A DNA stretch of 41,958 bases from Alkalibacter sp964582705 (lineage in GTDB: Bacteria; Bacillota; Clostridia; Eubacteriales; Alkalibacteraceae). Below the pieces are notes generated by a model. That model worked only from the letters and a program-made list of their open reading frames with translations, searched no databases and was not told the origin of the DNA. This document shows, piece by piece, positions 1-7,017 of this stretch. The stretch is from assembly GCA_964582705.1 (NCBI GenBank), contig CAZOTE010000014.1, positions 1 through 41,958 of the forward strand. Reading direction: 5' to 3'. Both the position numbers and the translations under genes were made by a program. Each line of letters opens with the position of its first letter. Position 1 is the first letter of the stretch.

Positions 1-104
1 AGATAAAATTCGGACCTTTCGGTTTCCACGAAATCTTTCACCTTTTCATACTTATGGGAAGCCTAGCCCATTATCTGATGGTAAGCTTGTATATAATACG
101 ATAA
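1..104 (+). CDS. Hemolysin III (TrhA/YqfA) family membrane protein, C-terminal end only
   Basis: Only the last 33 codons lie in the window, read in the frame that starts at base 3 and stops at TAA 102-104. The translated tail reads FGPFGFHEIFHLFILMGSLA and then a hydrophobic run to the end. The G-x-HEIFHLF-x-x-x-GS pattern in a last membrane helix is typical of the C-terminus of hemolysin III/TrhA (PAQR-related) integral membrane proteins. The gene runs toward the tungsten cluster and is followed at once by a shared terminator. The start and most of the protein lie outside the window, so the family assignment rests on this short tail. Confidence 0.72.
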   Translation, partial: IKFGPFGFHEIFHLFILMGSLAHYLMVSLYIIR

Positions 105-108
105 ACTT

Positions 109-138
109 AAAAACAGAGCACCAGGGCTCTGTTTTTTT
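109..138. terminator. Bidirectional Rho-independent terminator
   Basis: A perfect 10-bp stem (AAAACAGAGC at 110-119 with GCTCTGTTTT at 126-135) has a 6-base loop. T residues follow it on the plus strand (132-138) and A residues precede it, giving a U tract on the minus strand. It separates the convergent hemolysin III tail from the moeB-like gene. Confidence 0.85.
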
Positions 139-829
139 AATTGCCGATTTCAATTTTATCGTACTCCTGATTCAACGTATCTATATATAGGAGCTCTTTG
201 CGCAAGAGCTTTCCCCGGCCCAGCATCACCTTGACGGCTTCGCTTACTTGAATTGATGCGACAAGGGCAGGGGTAAATGAAGGATTCCCAAGCTTCGTCT
301 CTATCCCTCTTCCGTTTCCCCGCCCATTGGGATAAATAAGATCAAAAGTTCTATCTCCTGGATAAATTGTCGTCACCTGTCCATACCACCCTGCTATCGC
401 TCCGTGAACCAGGGGAATATCGAGTTTTTCTGCCAAGCCTTGAAGCATCTTTCTTGTCTCGATACTATCCACAGCATCGATAATTACATCATGCCCCGCT
501 AGAACCTTGATGCCATTTACTTCATCGACCCTGCCTACGATAGGATTTACCTCCACCGAGGAATTTATTTCATTTATCCTTTTTTTTGCTTTCAGTGCCT
601 TTTCAACGCCTATAGATCCTTCATCTGACAAAATCTGGCGGTTTAAATTGGTTTCGTCAAAAACATCCCCGTCTATCGGGGTAATAGACTTGACGCCCAG
701 CCTTGCAAACATTTCGAGAATATATCCGCCAAGGCCTCCGCACCCAACCACGCATATCTTCTTTGTCAAAAGCTTATTCATTTCTGCTTCGGTGAACATC
801 CCTATGTTTCTTTCATACCTCTTGTCCAT
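137..829 (-). CDS. moeB: MoeB/ThiF/HesA-family adenylyltransferase activating MoaD
   Basis: This E1-like enzyme should adenylate the C-terminal glycine of a MoaD/ThiS-type sulfur carrier using ATP. The N-terminal Rossmann nucleotide site GCGGLGG is followed by the D-x-D-x-F-D-x-x-N-L-N-R-Q motif (GDVFDETNLNRQ), both diagnostic of ThiF-fold enzymes. The protein is about 230 residues, near the usual length of MoeB/HesA. I see no paired CxxC zinc motifs, so it is the short, zinc-less type. I chose the ATG at 829 over the upstream in-frame ATG at 844 because GGAGGT sits at the right distance from it. That SD lies in the last codons of moaD, whose stop is at 831-833, so translational coupling is likely. 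The partner is inferred from adjacency. ThiF-like activation of another carrier cannot be excluded. Confidence 0.82.
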   Translation of the reverse strand: MDKRYERNIGMFTEAEMNKLLTKKICVVGCGGLGGYILEMFARLGVKSITPIDGDVFDETNLNRQILSDEGSIGVEKALKAKKRINEINSSVEVNPIVGRVDEVNGIKVLAGHDVIIDAVDSIETRKMLQGLAEKLDIPLVHGAIAGWYGQVTTIYPGDRTFDLIYPNGRGNGRGIETKLGNPSFTPALVASIQVSEAVKVMLGRGKLLRKELLYIDTLNQEYDKIEIGN

Positions 830-830
830 A

Positions 831-1055
831 TCAACCTCCACCAACAGGTGGAAATATAGATATGGTATCGCCTTCAGAGACGGGATCCGACAGCTTCGCG
901 TCTCGGCCGTTTAAAAGCAATATTGCAATATCCTTTTCTGGTATATCAAGTTTTTGAGTCACTTCCTTTATGACGGTTCCTTCGCTTTCATCCATATCCA
1001 AAATCTTGCCTCTGCTTTCACGCAATGTAGCAAAAAGCTTAACTTTAAACTTCAT
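831..1055 (-). CDS. moaD: MoaD/ThiS-family sulfur carrier protein
   Basis: This 74-residue beta-grasp sulfur carrier ends in Gly-Gly-Gly (IFPPVGGG). The terminal glycine is the site of adenylation and thiocarboxylation. The PPVGGG ending, the length and a start of the MKFKVKLFATLRE type match MoaD, the small subunit of molybdopterin synthase. It would donate sulfur to cyclic pyranopterin monophosphate. The start ATG is preceded by GGAGG (1063-1067). It lies 92 bases downstream of AOR, behind a terminator, and is coupled to the moeB-like gene. The large subunit MoaE is not encoded in the window, so the partner must be elsewhere, or this carrier serves another sulfur transfer. Confidence 0.87.
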   Translation of the reverse strand: MKFKVKLFATLRESRGKILDMDESEGTVIKEVTQKLDIPEKDIAILLLNGRDAKLSDPVSEGDTISIFPPVGGG

Positions 1056-1100
1056 CCCAAGACCACCTCCATGATATTTTTACAATTCCTACATGTTTAA

Positions 1101-1134
1101 TTATAAAACAAGGGCTTCTAAAAAGAAACCCTTG
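1101..1134 (-). terminator. Terminator downstream of aor
   Basis: A 10-bp stem (1109-1118 with 1125-1134, one G-U pair) has a 6-base loop. On the minus strand it is followed by TTTTATAATT. It ends the sigma-54 transcript of the AOR gene. The following TATAAT could act as a -10 box for moaD-moeB, but no good -35 is visible. Confidence 0.82.
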
Positions 1135-1147
1135 CAATGATTTTATA

Positions 1148-2959
1148 CTATAATGGAGTATATCCGCCGATTCCAAGCCCTGATAATTTTTCAGCTGTAG
1201 GTATCCCATCGCTGCTCCAGCCCCTGACGCTATAGTATTGAGGCAGAAGCTCATCCAGTTTTGTAACCCAACCTTTGGAAGGGCCATCAGGCATTGGCTC
1301 GTCAACAAGCCTTTTGGGAAGCTTGTCTTGCCCGGAATCTATGCCTGCATTTAAATTGAACACTTTTTCAAGGTTCCAAATCCTTTCTCCCGCTTCTATG
1401 AAATCGTTTCCTGTCATGTTGGTGCCGCAAACCGCGTTGACCATATCTGCATAATCGTCTGCTCCCATTGCGAAGGAAGTAAACAGGCACAAGCCAGAAG
1501 AGTCTATCGCAGCGGTGAAGTCCTGGAATATTTTTGACCACTCGGCTTTTCCATCTAAAGTAAATCTGTCAAGTTTTTCTGGAAGGCCCAGAATCTCAGG
1601 AGATATCATATAACCTCTTACATGGCAGCCACCCCTGTTTGAAGTTGCATACTGGACTCCTTGTCCTTGGATCCCTCTCGAGTCGTAAGCAGGTAGTTCT
1701 TGTTTTTTAACGCTCATTGACAACTCGGGAACACCGTAGCTTTCACATAACCTGTATGATCCTTCAGCCATCTTTTCTCCAAAGCCTTCTACTGCTCCCA
1801 TTTTCTTGGTCCATTCGATTATTGCTTCGCTGTTGCCCCACTCAAGCTTTGATCCTCCTAGAAGATCAGCATCAGTAACCAGTCCTCTTTGGTAAAGCTC
1901 CATTGCTGCAGCAATTGTGGCCCCAGCAGATATGGTATCTATTCCATACTCGTTGCACCAGTAGTTCGCCTTGATTATGCTTCCAAGATCTGATACGCCG
2001 CAATCCGATCCAAATGCCCAAACTGTTTCGTACTCAGGACCTTGTCCTTTTATATCGTCAACCTCACAGTATCTCCCGCATCCGATAGGACATCTGTAGC
2101 AAGGATCTTTTTTCTTTAGGTATTTTTCTGCCAAGTTCTCTCCACTTATTTCATCAGCTTTATCGAAGACTCCCTTTTGGAAGTTGTTTGTGGGAAAAAC
2201 TCCGTTTTCATTTATTATATTTACAAGCACTGCCGTTCCATAAGCCGGGAGTCCCTGACCGGTAACACCGTTTTCCTTGATCTTGCTCATGCATCTAGCA
2301 AATACCTCTTTCAGCTTATCGTTATCCGCAATCGCTACTTTGCTGCTTCCTTTTACGACAACTGCCTTAAGATTTTTTGATCCCATAACCGCGCCGACGC
2401 CGGAGCGACCTGCAGCTCTTCCCCTATCGTTCATTACAGCGGCTATTTTTGATAGCTTTTCCCCCGCCGGACCTATAGTCGCTACTTTAACCTTTCCACC
2501 ATGAGTCTGCTCTAGAATATCTGTAGTCTCAGATACAAGCTTGCCCCAAATTGAAGATGCATCTTTTAACTCAACTTCATCATCCACAATATTAAGATAT
2601 ACAGGACTGTCCGCCTTGCCTTCAAGAATAATGGCATCGTAACCTGCAAATTTAAGCTCCGCTCCCCAGTATCCCCCCGAGTTTGAACATGCTACAGTTC
2701 CGGTTAGAGGCGACTTGGTAACCACCATGTACCTTCCTCCTGTAGGAGTAGGCGTACCCGTCAGTGGTCCCGTAACAAAAATCAGCTTGTTGTCAACGCT
2801 TAAAGCATCTACTTGTGGATCTATCTCATCCATAAGCATTTTTGTGGCAAGGCCTCTTCCGCCGATGAATTTTTGTGCCTCCTCCAAGTTCAAAGGCTCT
2901 TTAGTCACTTTCTTGTCGGTTAAATTGACTCTAAGTACAGTTCCGTTATACCCGTTCAT
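1148..2959 (-). CDS. aor: Tungsten-containing aldehyde:ferredoxin oxidoreductase (AOR)
   Basis: AOR oxidises aldehydes to carboxylates with ferredoxin as acceptor, or the reverse, using a bis-pyranopterin tungsten cofactor and one [4Fe-4S] cluster. Counted from the in-frame ATG at 2965, cluster ligands appear as C289-x2-C292-x3-C296 (in CYRCPIGCGRYC) with the fourth at C493 in D-S-S-G-L-C. E313 (PEYE) and H448 (GCHVRGY) match the residues near the metal in the Pyrococcus furiosus enzyme as I recall them. Length (about 603 residues) is normal for the family. The ATG at 2959 is preferred because AGGAGG lies 6 bases upstream of it, whereas the ATG at 2965 abuts the SD. It is the only gene between a sigma-54 promoter and a terminator, so it is a monocistronic, inducible target of the activator upstream. 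It is probably cytoplasmic, as no signal peptide is seen. Confidence 0.95.
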   Translation of the reverse strand: MNGYNGTVLRVNLTDKKVTKEPLNLEEAQKFIGGRGLATKMLMDEIDPQVDALSVDNKLIFVTGPLTGTPTPTGGRYMVVTKSPLTGTVACSNSGGYWGAELKFAGYDAIILEGKADSPVYLNIVDDEVELKDASSIWGKLVSETTDILEQTHGGKVKVATIGPAGEKLSKIAAVMNDRGRAAGRSGVGAVMGSKNLKAVVVKGSSKVAIADNDKLKEVFARCMSKIKENGVTGQGLPAYGTAVLVNIINENGVFPTNNFQKGVFDKADEISGENLAEKYLKKKDPCYRCPIGCGRYCEVDDIKGQGPEYETVWAFGSDCGVSDLGSIIKANYWCNEYGIDTISAGATIAAAMELYQRGLVTDADLLGGSKLEWGNSEAIIEWTKKMGAVEGFGEKMAEGSYRLCESYGVPELSMSVKKQELPAYDSRGIQGQGVQYATSNRGGCHVRGYMISPEILGLPEKLDRFTLDGKAEWSKIFQDFTAAIDSSGLCLFTSFAMGADDYADMVNAVCGTNMTGNDFIEAGERIWNLEKVFNLNAGIDSGQDKLPKRLVDEPMPDGPSKGWVTKLDELLPQYYSVRGWSSDGIPTAEKLSGLGIGGYTPL

Positions 2960-2998
2960 ATACATCCTCCTTTAAATTTTCTTTGCAATGTAATCCTT

Positions 2999-3014
2999 TG
3001 CAATTACTGTGCCA
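2999..3014 (-). promoter_or_regulatory. Sigma-54 (-24/-12) promoter of aor
   Basis: On the minus strand the sequence TGGCACAGTAATTGCA matches the sigma-54 consensus TGGCAC-N5-TTGCW, with the GG and GC dinucleotides 12 bases apart. It lies about 40 bases upstream of the AOR start codon, and the predicted transcription start is near 2987. The next gene upstream encodes a sigma-54 activator, which supports it strongly. Confidence 0.93.
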
Positions 3015-3044
3015 AATACAAAAGGCCCTGAAACTCAGAGCCTT
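3012..3044 (-). terminator. Terminator of the sigma-54 activator gene
   Basis: A 10-bp stem (3022-3031 with 3035-3044) has a 3-base loop. On the minus strand it is followed by TTTGTATTTGG. Its U tract runs directly into the -24 element of the aor promoter, insulating aor from read-through out of the activator and cofactor operon. Confidence 0.78.
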
Positions 3045-3083
3045 GGAGGGTTTTACAAAGTCTATTTTTTCTTTTTTATCCAG

Positions 3084-3134
3084 TGTTCGTTTTTGGATCA
3101 TTTTCCGGGATTTATTGTGTCCCATTTTGGTTCA
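3084..3134 (-). promoter_or_regulatory. Tandem candidate upstream activating sequences for the aor activator
   Basis: Two related 17-mers, at 3084-3100 (TGTTCGTTTTTGGATCA) and 3118-3134 (TGTCCCATTTTGGTTCA), agree at 13 of 17 positions. Each is an imperfect palindrome with TG...CA ends, and they are exactly 34 bp apart. They lie roughly 95-150 bp upstream of the predicted aor transcription start, the usual distance for sigma-54 enhancers. The distal one overlaps the stop codon of the activator gene. Binding by the adjacent activator is inferred. Confidence 0.65.
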
Positions 3135-5072
3135 CCGTCTCGTTTCAGAGCAGTCTATCCCGTAGTTTTCCAGCTTTCTATACAATGTATTTCTTCCAAT
3201 CCCCAATTTTTTTGCCGTCAAGCTGACATTTCCCTTGTTTAAATTCAGCACCTTTACAATGTGTTCCCTCTCAATCTGTTCTAATTTGAGACATCCATCT
3301 TGTTCAGCGACTGCCTTAACCGGGTCCACATTCCCCTCCTGGGTTCTTTCAGTTCTGCTTCCTCCACTGATCCAATCTATTTCGGGCAGGCTTTCCGTAT
3401 TTACCGAAAGCTCAACGTAATTTTCGAGCTCTCTGACATTGCCTGGCCAGCTGTATTTTTCGAGGTTTTTCATCTGCTCTTCCGATATGGCCACTCTTTT
3501 TTTATTGAGCTTTTTAGAAATTCTGCCCATGAAATATTCGATCAAAAGGGGAATATCGCTTCTTCTTTCCCTAAGAGAAGGCAGTCGAACCGGCAGGACA
3601 TTGAGCCTGTAAAACAAATCTTTTCTGAACCTGCCTTGGGATACCTCTACGTTCAGATCCTTGTTGGTGGCGGCAATGACCCTAACGTTTACCACGATTT
3701 CCTTCACTGCACCGATCCTGCTGACAGTCCCCTCCTCGATAACCCTTAAAAGCCTAGTTTGAAGATCCAGAGGCATCTCTCCTATTTCATCTAAAAATAT
3801 GGTGCCACCGTCCGCGATTTCGAACTTGCCCGGATGACCGCTGGCTTTAGCCCCTGTAAAGGCCCCTTCTTCGTAGCCAAAAAGCTCTGACTCTATGAGA
3901 TTCCTTGGGATGGCTCCGCAATTAATGGCTACAAAGGGCTCCCTTTCCCGTTCGGAATGATTATGTATGGATTGGGCAAAAAGTTCCTTTCCCGTACCGC
4001 TTTCTCCCATTATAAGCACGTTGGATCTGCTGTCGGCAACCTTCTTGGCAAACTCTATCACCCTGAGAAAGTTTTCATCCCTGCCGATTATTTTGTCGAA
4101 AGTGTAGATTGCATGCCTGCCCATAAGTTTATCTGCAAGCTTTCTGGCTTTCTTGACTTCCTTAAAGACCAGTATCAAGTTGCTCATCCTGCCACTCTCG
4201 TCATTTATGGGATAAGCACTTAAGTTAAATTGCAGCTTGTTCTTTCTTGATCTGACATTTACGTCTCTTTCTATCAAGCTCCCCTTCTCTTCAACCTGGC
4301 TTTTAACCATTTCCCAGTCGTTTAAGACTTCCCATATCTTCAGATTCTTTATCTCTTCCGGATAATAACCAAACATCTCAGCCGCACCACGGCTTACGGT
4401 TATGACATTCCCTTCCAAGTCGCTTGTAACTATGCCTGCCATGATGGAATCAATGATAGCCTCGTGATAAAGTTTTACATCAGCAAGAGCTTTGGCGTAG
4501 CTTTGGGTCTCAAGCATCTTCTCAATGGCATTTGAAGCAGCAGCCACCATCCCAAGTGTATGTGAGTGAACCTCCTCACTGTATCCTGTAATGTCTAAAA
4601 TGCCTCTAATTTCCCCATCCTTGCTTCTTATAGGCGAAGCAGAGCATGTCCACCTGTGATATACGTTTATATAGTGCTCTTCCCCGGAAACCTGGAGAGG
4701 AGTCTTCTCTTCAAGAGCCGTACCCATTGCGTTGGTCCCGATATTTCTTTCGTCCATATAGGCGCCGGGAACCATTTTGAAGGTAAATGCCTCCGAGAGT
4801 ATATCCTCATCTCCCACGACACTAAGAATACAACCTTCATTATCTGTAAGTATGACGAAAAATCCTGAACCCTTGACAAAGCTGTATAACTGGTTCATAA
4901 AAGGACTCGCAGTAAGTATAAGCTCCCTGTTGACTTCAAGCTTCTCAAACAATTCCTCCTGGGTTATGATCTTACGGCTATATACCCTTTCCGGCTCGAC
5001 CTGGTAAGACCTGCACCGGTCATGAGATTTCAATATATAATCTTTTTGTTGGTCGATTGTTTGCTCCAGCAT
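3132..5072 (-). CDS. AcoR-type sigma-54-dependent transcriptional activator (GAF-PAS-AAA+-Fis)
   Basis: This enhancer-binding protein should activate the sigma-54 promoter of aor. Counting from the TTG at 5096, it has an AcoR-like GAF domain (about 60-200, with NIGTNAMGTAL and the HRWTCSASPI region) and a PAS domain (about 208-315). The AAA+ domain follows (about 335-560), with Walker A GESGTGKE 364-371, the sigma-54 contact loop GAFTGA 411-416 and Walker B IFLDEI. A Fis-type helix-turn-helix lies at about 605-645. I prefer the ATG at 5072 (9th residue) because AGAGG precedes it and the MOSC overlap disappears. The GAF and PAS domains suggest a small-molecule signal, perhaps an aldehyde or a precursor, but the ligand is unknown. 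It is last in the tup-moe-moa gene run, so activator level may also follow tungsten supply. Confidence 0.92.
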   Translation of the reverse strand: MLEQTIDQQKDYILKSHDRCRSYQVEPERVYSRKIITQEELFEKLEVNRELILTASPFMNQLYSFVKGSGFFVILTDNEGCILSVVGDEDILSEAFTFKMVPGAYMDERNIGTNAMGTALEEKTPLQVSGEEHYINVYHRWTCSASPIRSKDGEIRGILDITGYSEEVHSHTLGMVAAASNAIEKMLETQSYAKALADVKLYHEAIIDSIMAGIVTSDLEGNVITVSRGAAEMFGYYPEEIKNLKIWEVLNDWEMVKSQVEEKGSLIERDVNVRSRKNKLQFNLSAYPINDESGRMSNLILVFKEVKKARKLADKLMGRHAIYTFDKIIGRDENFLRVIEFAKKVADSRSNVLIMGESGTGKELFAQSIHNHSEREREPFVAINCGAIPRNLIESELFGYEEGAFTGAKASGHPGKFEIADGGTIFLDEIGEMPLDLQTRLLRVIEEGTVSRIGAVKEIVVNVRVIAATNKDLNVEVSQGRFRKDLFYRLNVLPVRLPSLRERRSDIPLLIEYFMGRISKKLNKKRVAISEEQMKNLEKYSWPGNVRELENYVELSVNTESLPEIDWISGGSRTERTQEGNVDPVKAVAEQDGCLKLEQIEREHIVKVLNLNKGNVSLTAKKLGIGRNTLYRKLENYGIDCSETRR

Positions 5073-5085
5073 ATTTGGCCTCTTT

Positions 5086-5523
5086 CTACTTTTCAATAAT
5101 CAGGATTTCATCCCCCGGATTGATTTCTCCACTTTCAAGCACTACAGTAAATATGCCTTCTCTTGGCATAATGCAGTCCCCGACTTTTTTAAGAATTTCA
5201 CATCCTCTATGACATTCCTTGCCTATCTGAGTAACCTCAAGAACTACATCCCCTATTTTCATCTTGGTGCCTATAGGGAGATTGTATAAATCCACCCCTT
5301 CGGTGGTCAGGTTTTCGGCAAAAACCCCCACGCTGAGCCCCTCGGCTCCTTTAGCCGTCATCTTGTCAATGCTTTCTTGTCCAAGAAGGCTCACCTGCCT
5401 GTGCCAGTCTCCTCCATGAGCATCTCCCTTCAGTCCGAATCCTACCACAAATTCTCCCTTGGGCACGGGCTTTTTTATTACCCCCTTTTTTTCACTCAAG
5501 TTTATCGCTATGACTTTTGCCAT
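5086..5523 (-). CDS. MOSC-domain protein
   Basis: This 145-residue stand-alone MOSC domain carries the family signature around G-K-E-C-H-R-G-C followed by GDCIMPREGIF near the C-terminus. The cysteine in that region is typical of the family. MOSC domains are linked to sulfur or metal handling for molybdenum and tungsten pyranopterin enzymes, including the MOCO sulfurase C-terminus. Small clostridial forms like this one are usually encoded beside moaC, as here. The AGGAGG SD before the ATG is strong, and the gene follows moaC with an 11-base gap. Which reaction it performs is not known from sequence. Confidence 0.88.
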   Translation of the reverse strand: MAKVIAINLSEKKGVIKKPVPKGEFVVGFGLKGDAHGGDWHRQVSLLGQESIDKMTAKGAEGLSVGVFAENLTTEGVDLYNLPIGTKMKIGDVVLEVTQIGKECHRGCEILKKVGDCIMPREGIFTVVLESGEINPGDEILIIEK

Positions 5524-5534
5524 TTCATTTCCTC

Positions 5535-6008
5535 CTAAACCCTAGTATATTCTCCGGTTTTGCCTCCGGTTTTTTTCACAAGCATTACATCCTCAATTAC
5601 CATATCCTTGTCTACAGCCTTGCACATGTCGTATAGCGTAAGCGCTGCAACGCTGACCGCCATGAGAGCCTCCATTTCAACGCCCGTCTTCCAGACGCAT
5701 TTTGCAACTGCTCTAATGTCCACTGTATCCATTTGGTCGCTTACCTCAAGGGTCACCTTTATCCCATCAAGAGGAAGATTGTGGCACATGGGTATGAGCT
5801 TGTCCGTCTGCTTCGCGCCCATAATGCCTGCTATCCTTGCGGTGGACAGCACATCACCTTTAGGCATGTTCCCTTCCATTATCAGTTTTATGGTTGATTC
5901 CTTCATGCGAACCCTGCCGGTGGCTATAGCCGTTCTTTCTGTGTGCTGTTTTTGCGATACGTCCACCATCCTCGCATTCCCTTTTTCATCTACGTGGCTT
6001 AATCCCAT
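5535..6008 (-). CDS. moaC: Cyclic pyranopterin monophosphate synthase MoaC
   Basis: MoaC converts the MoaA product, 3',8-cyclo-7,8-dihydro-GTP, to cyclic pyranopterin monophosphate in the first stage of Moco/Tuco synthesis. The 157-residue protein has the characteristic IPMCHNLPLDGIKV region and the GVEMEALMAVSVAALTLYDM active-site stretch. The terminal LVKKTGGKTG motif carries the conserved catalytic lysines. The start ATG follows AGGAGG, and the SD overlaps the TAG stop of moaA, indicating translational coupling in one operon. Confidence 0.96.
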   Translation of the reverse strand: MGLSHVDEKGNARMVDVSQKQHTERTAIATGRVRMKESTIKLIMEGNMPKGDVLSTARIAGIMGAKQTDKLIPMCHNLPLDGIKVTLEVSDQMDTVDIRAVAKCVWKTGVEMEALMAVSVAALTLYDMCKAVDKDMVIEDVMLVKKTGGKTGEYTRV

Positions 6009-6009
6009 T

Positions 6010-6969
6010 TCATCCTCCTATTCTGCTCATTTTTCTGGAGGATGAGTAATCCTCTCCAAAATGATGCCCTAAAGGTTTGTTGTATACTATTTCTCGGATT
6101 AGTTTATCCAAATCTCCAGGATTTTTTTTAAGCATATCCATTATATCTACTTCTCCATTATCTCCAAGACAAGGGCGTATCCTTCCATCGCTGGTTAACC
6201 TTATTCTGTTGCAGTCGCTACAGAATTTGTGGCTCATTGGGCTGATAAAGCCAACCTTCCCCTTGTATCCTTCAATTGTGTAGTACTGGGCCGGAGCCCC
6301 TTTATCCGAACTTTTCAGATACTTTAAATAAGGTCTCTCTTTTATCACATCAGCATTGAACACTATTTTATCTGCGTTTTTTTCTCCGAATCCCCCTATG
6401 GGCATAAGCTCTATGAACCTTGATTCAATAGGCCTATCCTTGGAAAGATTAATGAAATCATCAATCTCATCATCGTTCACCCCTCTGATGAGTACAGTAT
6501 TGATTTTTATGGGCAATAGACCCACATCAAGGGCCATATCTATTCCCTCGAGGGTTTTTTTCAGGTCGCCTCCTCCAGTTATCATCTTGAATTTCTCTTC
6601 CTTAAGGGAATCGATGCTTACATTAAGCCTTTTAAGCCCTGCTTCCTTCAGTTGTCCCGCGTACCTGTGCAGGCTTATCCCGTTAGTCGTCATTGAAATA
6701 TCTTCTATTTTTTCAATTGAAGCCACTCGCTTTACTATCTCTACAATATCACTTCTTACTAACGGTTCGCCTCCGGTTATCCTCACCTTTTTTATGCCTA
6801 TTTTCGCCATAGATCTAACTATTGATTCAATTTGAGCAGCAGACAAGTTCTTTTCCATTTCCTCTTTGCAATTCTCTCCTTCAGGGTCACAGTATATGCA
6901 TTTAAGGTTGCACTTTTGGGTTACAGATACCCGCAGGTATTCGATTTTTCTTCCGTAGCGGTCCTTCAT
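6010..6969 (-). CDS. moaA: GTP 3',8-cyclase MoaA (radical SAM)
   Basis: MoaA is the radical S-adenosylmethionine enzyme that starts pyranopterin synthesis from GTP. The N-terminal cluster motif is C-N-L-K-C-I-Y-C (CxxxCxxC). The C-terminal second [4Fe-4S] ligands appear in FCSDCNRIRLTSDGRIRPCL. The protein ends in Gly-Gly (MSRIGG), the essential MoaA tail. Length, 319 residues, is normal. It sits 48 bases after the moeA-PBP fusion gene and overlaps the moaC ribosome binding site. Confidence 0.97.
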   Translation of the reverse strand: MKDRYGRKIEYLRVSVTQKCNLKCIYCDPEGENCKEEMEKNLSAAQIESIVRSMAKIGIKKVRITGGEPLVRSDIVEIVKRVASIEKIEDISMTTNGISLHRYAGQLKEAGLKRLNVSIDSLKEEKFKMITGGGDLKKTLEGIDMALDVGLLPIKINTVLIRGVNDDEIDDFINLSKDRPIESRFIELMPIGGFGEKNADKIVFNADVIKERPYLKYLKSSDKGAPAQYYTIEGYKGKVGFISPMSHKFCSDCNRIRLTSDGRIRPCLGDNGEVDIMDMLKKNPGDLDKLIREIVYNKPLGHHFGEDYSSSRKMSRIGG

Positions 6970-7017
6970 TCCGACACACCCTTCCTCATAGAATTAGACG
7001 GCGTCTTAATTTCGATA

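Noticed and set aside
507..914. Plus-strand open frame of 135 codons opposite the moeB-like gene, and similar long antisense frames throughout
   Set aside because: They lie opposite well-supported genes, lack ribosome binding sites and show no family motifs. They are shadows of codon bias.
1045..1308. Small 87-codon minus-strand frame between moaD and aor
   Set aside because: It overlaps the 3' end of aor and the terminator in another frame and has no SD.
5073..5096. TTG start for the sigma-54 activator giving eight extra residues
   Set aside because: The ATG at 5072 has a clear AGAGG SD, while the TTG start lacks one and would overlap the MOSC gene.
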